Below, piece by piece: positions 59,625-64,000 of a stretch of 64,000 nt of DNA. Numbering within the stretch: the stretch's first letter is position 1; each line of letters begins with the position of its first letter. The notes under the pieces are model-generated. The model made no database searches. It worked only from the letters and a program-made list of their open reading frames with translations, and was not told the origin of the DNA. Location: positions 44,685,631 to 44,749,630 of the forward strand of contig OX377206.1 in assembly GCA_947396885.1 (NCBI GenBank), read 5' to 3'. The stretch comes from Heligmosomoides polygyrus polygyrus. Taxonomy: Eukaryota; Nematoda; Chromadorea; Rhabditida; Heligmosomidae. A program made the position numbers and the translations under genes.

Positions 59625-60547
59625 ACCTTTCCTGTTCTATCGACGTTAATGTTATTATTTGAACATAATATTTTATGTTTGTTGATAATTTCAACTTCGC
59701 TTTCTTTGTTATATATTTCATATGTTTGATTAAATCTTGAAATTTTCAATTTACCATTTCCTGAAACACTGCTCATCTCTTTTGCTGAAGTGATTAAATA
59801 GAACTTTTTACAAATAAAAGAATAATTACTATTTGCTTTGTCAGGAGGGCAAATAACAAAATTTTTCTTTAAAAAGCTTAAGTATTCTATATTATGTATA
59901 TCCAATTTTTCAAAAGATCTATTGTTTTTCATACTAATATGATATAGTAAAGAATTCCAGATCTCTCCTTTAAGATATTGAGTTTCTTTTTTATCAAATT
60001 AAGGTGGGAATCCTTTAACTTATATTTATTTTTAATTTTGTCAAGGAATAAAGAAAAAACTTCTTCAAACCAGTGTTGAATGCTTTCTTTTGAAACACTT
60101 TTAAACATGTTTTAAGACACATTTTGTGCTTTTTTAAATTAAATGTTTAATAACTTCATCTGAAATTATTTCTAGATTATCTGTGATAGTATGCTAATGT
60201 GTTATGTCAATATTTTTTAATATTTTTCTTCAATACATGGGCATTTTATATCAATGATGGAATTTAATTCTAAAAAGTTTGTGTTTCTAATTAATGTAGT
60301 ATATCTAAACATTTTCTTAGAAAAAGGAGGTTGTTATTTAATAAACATCTAAAAGATTAATTTTTATTGAAATTATTTTCTACAATTTCCCCTATAGAGC
60401 TATTGTTAAATATTTTATTTAGGTGAATTTTATCTAAAACATCATTTACATATGTGACTCCGACATTCATATATTATAATTACTGTGTTTATGCTCCGTT
60501 TTTAAATATTTACTTTTATTTTCGTTAAAACAGAATCTACACAACAT
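59625..60547 (-). pseudogene. CxC linker and RT N-terminal/fingers of the Naiad-like PLE
   Basis: From 60,547 the minus strand reads MLCRFCFNENKS...EHKH, a C-x2-C-x12-H-x-H zinc-finger-like motif, then GVTYVNDVLDKIHLNKIFNN, then NFLELNSIIDIKCPCIEEK with the Cys-Pro-Cys motif at 60,243-60,235. Next is a charged, Lys-rich helix region (60,115-59,940), one frameshift, and the PLE RT signature NFVICPPDKANSNYSFICK (equivalent to the 'PADKG' motif) near 59,870. Coding stays open to about 59,625 (CSNNNINVDRTGKVPS), where foreign GC-rich sequence begins. Several stops and frameshifts interrupt the region between 60,480 and 60,115. Confidence 0.78.
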
Positions 60548-60805
60548 GCTAACAACAATTCTATATTTAATCGGATTAAAGATGTTTTATAAAAGTATTA
60601 ATGCATGTATACATTTCTACCATCGAATTCATTTGATTAAATCTATTAAAAAATTTATCAGGATTGAATGCGTTGTCTGTGTTACGACTTTCTCGTTTTT
60701 ATTGTTTTTGCCACCCCTCTTCCTATTTTTTCTAATTTTTAAATTATAGCACGCGTGATTTTTTTATACGTTAAAAGGTTGTCAATAACAGATATATTTC
60801 CTTTT

Positions 60806-61270
60806 TCATGATATATTACCCTTTAATATAATCAATAAAACCATAAGGATGATTGTATTAATTAATTTAACCCAAAAATCCAAATATTGTAAGAGAATAT
60901 CCTTGTCTATATTATCTTTTGAGGAATCCAAAGTAGTTATATTAATGGACAAATTATTGCAATTGTTTTCAAAATGTGTATATAAACATTTATTAATTTT
61001 TGGGGTTTTAATTTTGGATAGATTTTCCCTGATTCTGTATTTCAATTTTCTGGTTGTAATTCCAATAAATTGTTTTTGACAATCGTTGCATGTTATACAA
61101 TATACAACATTAGTTATATTGCAATTATCATGGTTTTTGTTATAGGTGTTATTCCTTAAATTTGTGACTGAAAGTGAACATATTTAATTTTATTAATTAT
61201 TGTACAAATATTATAGTTTTCAGAACAGTTATTACACTTGTTGTCTTTTCTAAAATTATTTAAAATATTA
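60806..61270 (-). pseudogene. GIY-YIG endonuclease domain of the Naiad-like PLE
   Basis: The segment opens with a cysteine cluster (KCNNCSENYNIC, 61,240-61,200). After a frame change comes the GIY-YIG core: VVYCITCNDCQKQFIGIT (Y-x-I and F-I-G in place of Y-I-G, with an internal C-x2-C), followed by KLKYRIREN carrying the catalytic-type Arg, then a C...H...C stretch (CLYTHFENNC) and LLQYLDFWVKLINT. A one-base shift later, near 60,840, HPYGFIDYIKG can be read, matching the P-x-G end motif seen in several PLE endonucleases. The domain would nick target DNA to prime reverse transcription. The open part of the frame starts at 61,108 or earlier and ends at 60,806. At least two frameshifts are present. 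Confidence 0.85.
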
Positions 61271-61330
61271 TTACCATTAACTAGTCCTAGAAAATTTGTT
61301 ATTTTTATAGTAATGGTTTTGGTTAGTAGG

Positions 61331-62791
61331 GTTAGTAGAGCGTGTTCTTTTAACAGGAGAGAACAATGCAGTGCAGAACAGGCCCGAGCTCTACCCTGTT
61401 TTCAGCTAGAGGAGGTATTTAGTGGTGCAACCACTGGGTTACCGCGGGTATGTTCTGCACCTTACCACCCTATTGGTATTAAGTCTAGTGATGTCTATCA
61501 GTCTATAATTGAGTCTATCAACGAGAATTTTCTATTCGTTTGAGAAGCATGACAGCGCGCGCTTTTGGAAAACATCAAGAAATCAGAGACGTCATTTTTG
61601 GAAAAAACGAAGCGGGAACACAACACGCCTTTGGGTATAGGATAATACATTTTAGCTCTACAACTTCTTCTGGTGGACTGGTGGACAGTGCATAGCCCAC
61701 TAAGTGAATGTGCAACCTTTTCAGTCACCATCTTAAAAATCATAATTACATCGTTTCGTCCCTACGAAAAGCAAGGAATTGCAGCTTAAGCATTAAATTA
61801 CGGCCTGGCGATGACATTATAGAATGGAGGTGTCGTCGTTGCCGTTTAAGCGTACCCATAGCCTTCTAATGAAGCTGTTTTGCACGGCTCGAAGTCTGCG
61901 AATGCAACGCTTAACGTGAGGATGTGTTTTTTTGAATCTTGCTCTCCGCTGAGTTCATATCTAAGTCTGAATTCTATTCCTTACTGTCCTCACGCCCATG
62001 CTGTAAATACTCAACTACGCCAAAAACTTAATTATATAAATGCATAGTATTATAATATCAAGAACATTAGCTTGGAGTGATAATTCTAATCCGGGAGATA
62101 CTTAGGTGAACAACATAAGATAAGCATCATCGAATAACATCTACAGGTACGGCCTAGCGATACTCTGCAAGGAGGTGAAAAAGTAGTGCTGAAATGCTAC
62201 ATCGCAGCCGCGGTACCCCTTTTCAGACTAGAGATCGTCGGCCTCGCAGACCAATGTATGACACGCATTTAGGCCGCTCTTCTAGGAATTCTATATATTA
62301 GGTCGTTGCATATGAAACGACGTGTAGCGTAGTCGAAGTAGGTGCCGGTTGTCGCGTGCACCCGATACCACGTTCCTGGATCGGACGCGCCCAGCCGAAC
62401 CAAGCCTTCCATCCCCTCGGGGTCGATGAGTTGATGCCGGACTTGTCTGGGAAGGAAAGAGCGCTGACTTGTTCATCGACTGGCCACCGCAAGTCATTGC
62501 GTGGCTAGATACGCATTCAGATTGTCTCCCCTACATCCCGTAGAAGTAGAATGCGTGGTGCATCCCAAAAGGGATTAAATAATGCCGTCCATTATTATTA
62601 ACCCTATATGTGAAATGACCGATTTTGACGGATAACTTTTACAAATAATAACTGTGCTTGAAAGCAATTTTATTAATCAACGTAAGCACAGTTGCAATTA
62701 ATAGACTTTTCCCAGCGCAGCAATAGCTAAGACACACCATCTTTGTAACAATCAGAACTACGAGATATAATAAGACATAATAAGTCATTTT
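61331..62791. other. Unassigned region between the PLE nest and the LINE
   Basis: 61,331-61,550 is GC-richer than the adjacent PLE and may be its 5' leader (a minus frame rich in Ser/Arg/Asn, SPVKRTRSTNPTNQNH, leads toward the endonuclease). 61,550-62,790 holds no recognised gene. Minus frames at 62,497-62,291 and 62,492-62,298 overlap in a GC-richer patch that may be an old repeat. Composition alternates between patches, as expected for accumulated repeats. Confidence 0.45.
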
Positions 62792-64000
62792 CTACATCAT
62801 CTTGGTTGTTCTTCTTCTTAAGCGCTTATTCCGAATCGTAGCTGGGTCCGCTATTCTGGTGTTATGACGCCACCTTTCCCGATCCAGCGCCAGATCGCGG
62901 TGAACACCTGTAATCTTCAAGTCCGTATGTAACGTATCTAACCAGCGCTGTTTCGGGCGCCCTCTAGGCCGCTTTTCTATTACCTCGAAATTAAGGCCTA
63001 TTTTGCGGACGCTGTCTTCTTTTCCACGCAGAACGTGGCCGTACCATCGTAAGCGAGCTTCGCGCCTCTTGTCAGCTATCGGCGCCACACCGAACTTCTG
63101 CCGAATGACATCGTTTCGGATACGGTCCATGCGCGTAACTCCTGCCATCCAGCGCAGCATCATCGTTTCCATTACGCTGAGGTTCCGTTTCCCTTGTCAC
63201 AGGCCAACACTCAGCTCCGTACATCGCTACCGGCCGGACGACAGCTCTATATATTTTCGACATCCAGCGCTTTTGTATCTTCCTATCGCAGAGCACGCCA
63301 GTCAACGAGCGCCACTTGGACCAAGCTGCACTCACGCGTGAATTCATTTCAACCATCAGTTTGCAGCCAGACGCGACTGCTGATCCCAGGTACTTGCAGA
63401 CCGAAGTGCGTGGGAGCTCGATGCCATTAACCTTGATCGAGCTGGACTCAGTAACGTCCGTCGTTAGATACTCAGTCTTCTTCACGTTCAATCTGAGTCT
63501 AAACCGCTCCAAGCGATCACACCTAGCTTGCAGCTCTCGCTCGAGTTCACCTTTATCTTCACTAGCAAGCATCACGTCATCTGCATAAAGCAACGTCCAG
63601 GGGACGGGCTTCTGAAGATTTCGTTAATGGCATCCATGACGACAACAAAGAGGAGTGGGAAAAGCGCAGACCCGACCCGACCCGAAACCCCGACAGAGAT
63701 GGGAAACTACATCGAGGTTCCAGCTGCAGCTTCAACTCTTTGGACAAGAGTAGAGAATTCGCACCCAATCTATGAGCTCTTCGGGATCTCCATGATGTCG
63801 CATGGCATACCATATCACTTCACGCGGTACGCGGTCAATGGTCTTCTCCAAGTCGAGGAAGGCGATATGCAATGGCTTCTATTTCTCGCGGTGCTTCTCT
63901 AACAGGAGGCGGGCGGCGTGTGTGGCATCAATGGTGCCACAGCCAGCTACGAAGTCGCACTGATTGCTGGAAAGCTGGACACTCGTTCATCGACAATTCG
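62792..64000 (-). pseudogene. RTE-type LINE reverse transcriptase, 3' half, decayed (5' part beyond window)
   Basis: RTE LINEs encode an endonuclease and reverse transcriptase. Here only RT and the C-terminus are in view. On the minus strand: NQCDFVAGCGTIDATHAARLL near 63,950, motif A in HIAFLDLEKTIDRVPREV (63,870), LFPLLFVVVMDAI (63,650), motif C LLYADDVMLASED (63,590-63,550, intact catalytic YADD), NVKKTEYLTTDV, SSIKVNGIELPRTSV, AWSKWRSLTGVLCDRKI and VVRPVAMYGAECWPV. After a frameshift near 63,180 come METMMLRWMAGVTRM, GVAPIADKRREARLRWYGHV, RPRGRPKQRWLDTL and the stop at 62,792. Stops after 'REK', 'CPKS' and 'GTS', plus frameshifts near 63,600 and 63,180, kill it. This family, with the RPRGRPKQRWLDTLHTDLK tail, is very abundant in hookworms, which supports the organism guess. 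Confidence 0.92.

Larger units (their letters stand above)
54944..61330 (-). pseudogene. Naiad-type Penelope-like retroelement relic (N-terminal GIY-YIG endonuclease, then RT)
   Basis: Penelope-like elements encode a telomerase-related reverse transcriptase and a GIY-YIG endonuclease. In this AT-rich relic the domains occur on the minus strand as endonuclease (61,270-60,806), C-x2-C/H-x-H motif (60,547-60,485), CxC linker (60,243-60,235), RT fingers (60,115-59,625), RT 'LPK-HKNP' and 'FIAG' motifs (56,485-56,400), motif A (about 56,200), motif B (about 55,110) and motif C (54,944-54,955). Endonuclease before RT with a CxC linker is the published hallmark of Naiad-type elements; canonical PLEs have the endonuclease last. 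Removing the two insertions (about 3.1 kb and 839 bp) leaves about 2.4 kb, or 800 codons to motif C, a normal PLE length. Stops and frameshifts in every segment make it dead. The alternative is that the endonuclease belongs to a separate upstream copy of a canonical element. The CxC motif and lack of any RT upstream argue against that. Confidence 0.72.

Noticed and set aside
59306..59932. A single 208-residue minus-strand protein
   Set aside because: The frame fuses three things by chance: the AT-rich PLE RT N-terminus, the non-coding leader of the inserted canonical PLE, and the RT tail of that PLE.
61321..61345. Telomere-like repeat (ggttagtagggttagtag)
   Set aside because: Only two imperfect copies, and nematode telomeres use TTAGGC.
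63003..63902. Plus-strand open frames over the LINE
   Set aside because: Antisense shadows of the RTE reverse transcriptase, which has clear motifs on the minus strand.

Overview
This window is eukaryotic and most likely from a parasitic strongylid (hookworm-type) nematode. That rests on its transposon cast: an RTE-type LINE, a canonical Penelope-like element (PLE) resembling nematode PLEs, and a mariner with a nematode-style N-terminus, all embedded in AT-rich non-coding DNA. I find no bacterial gene, operon or ribosome-binding site, and no intact, confidently identifiable host protein gene. The species call is an inference from family resemblance.

Layout. (1) 1-47,010 is one uninterrupted GC-rich satellite built from 127-bp and 92-bp units that share a core. 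These are arranged in higher-order repeats of about 1.33, 7.06 and 7.32 kb whose copies differ by whole units. All reading frames there are by-products. (2) 47,011-47,210 is a 200-N gap; the satellite stops exactly at its left edge and never reappears. (3) 47,211-48,263 holds a 455-bp uninterrupted (GAT)n tract flanked by 88-bp inverted arms. The right arm is the end of a coding-like relic on the minus strand (ATG at 48,263, one in-frame TAA). (4) 48,264-53,640 is mostly unrecognised DNA with a tRNA-like relic, a short RTE LINE fragment (plus strand), an (AAAAC)n tract and a few candidate exons of low confidence. (5) 53,640-61,330 is an AT-rich zone with a nest of transposons. (6) 61,331-62,790 is unassigned. 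(7) 62,792-64,000 is the 3' half of a decayed RTE LINE on the minus strand, running off the window.

The main discovery candidate is the AT-rich PLE on the minus strand between about 61,330 and 54,944. Read in its own 5'->3' direction it gives a GIY-YIG endonuclease preceded by cysteine motifs, then a zinc-finger-like C-x2-C/H-x-H motif, a linker with a Cys-Pro-Cys (CxC) motif, then reverse transcriptase fingers, motif A, motif B and a degenerate motif C. Endonuclease before RT, joined by a CxC linker, is the permuted order described for Naiad-type PLEs. It is the reverse of canonical PLEs, one of which (RT tail, then endonuclease) sits inside it.

The nest can be ordered. A roughly 3.1-kb pair of inverted canonical-PLE copies (about 56,486-59,620) splits the AT-rich RT between two adjacent motifs. 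An 839-bp deletion-derivative mariner (55,301-56,139, TA target duplication) splits it again between motifs A and B. All these elements are broken, and none appears able to move by itself.
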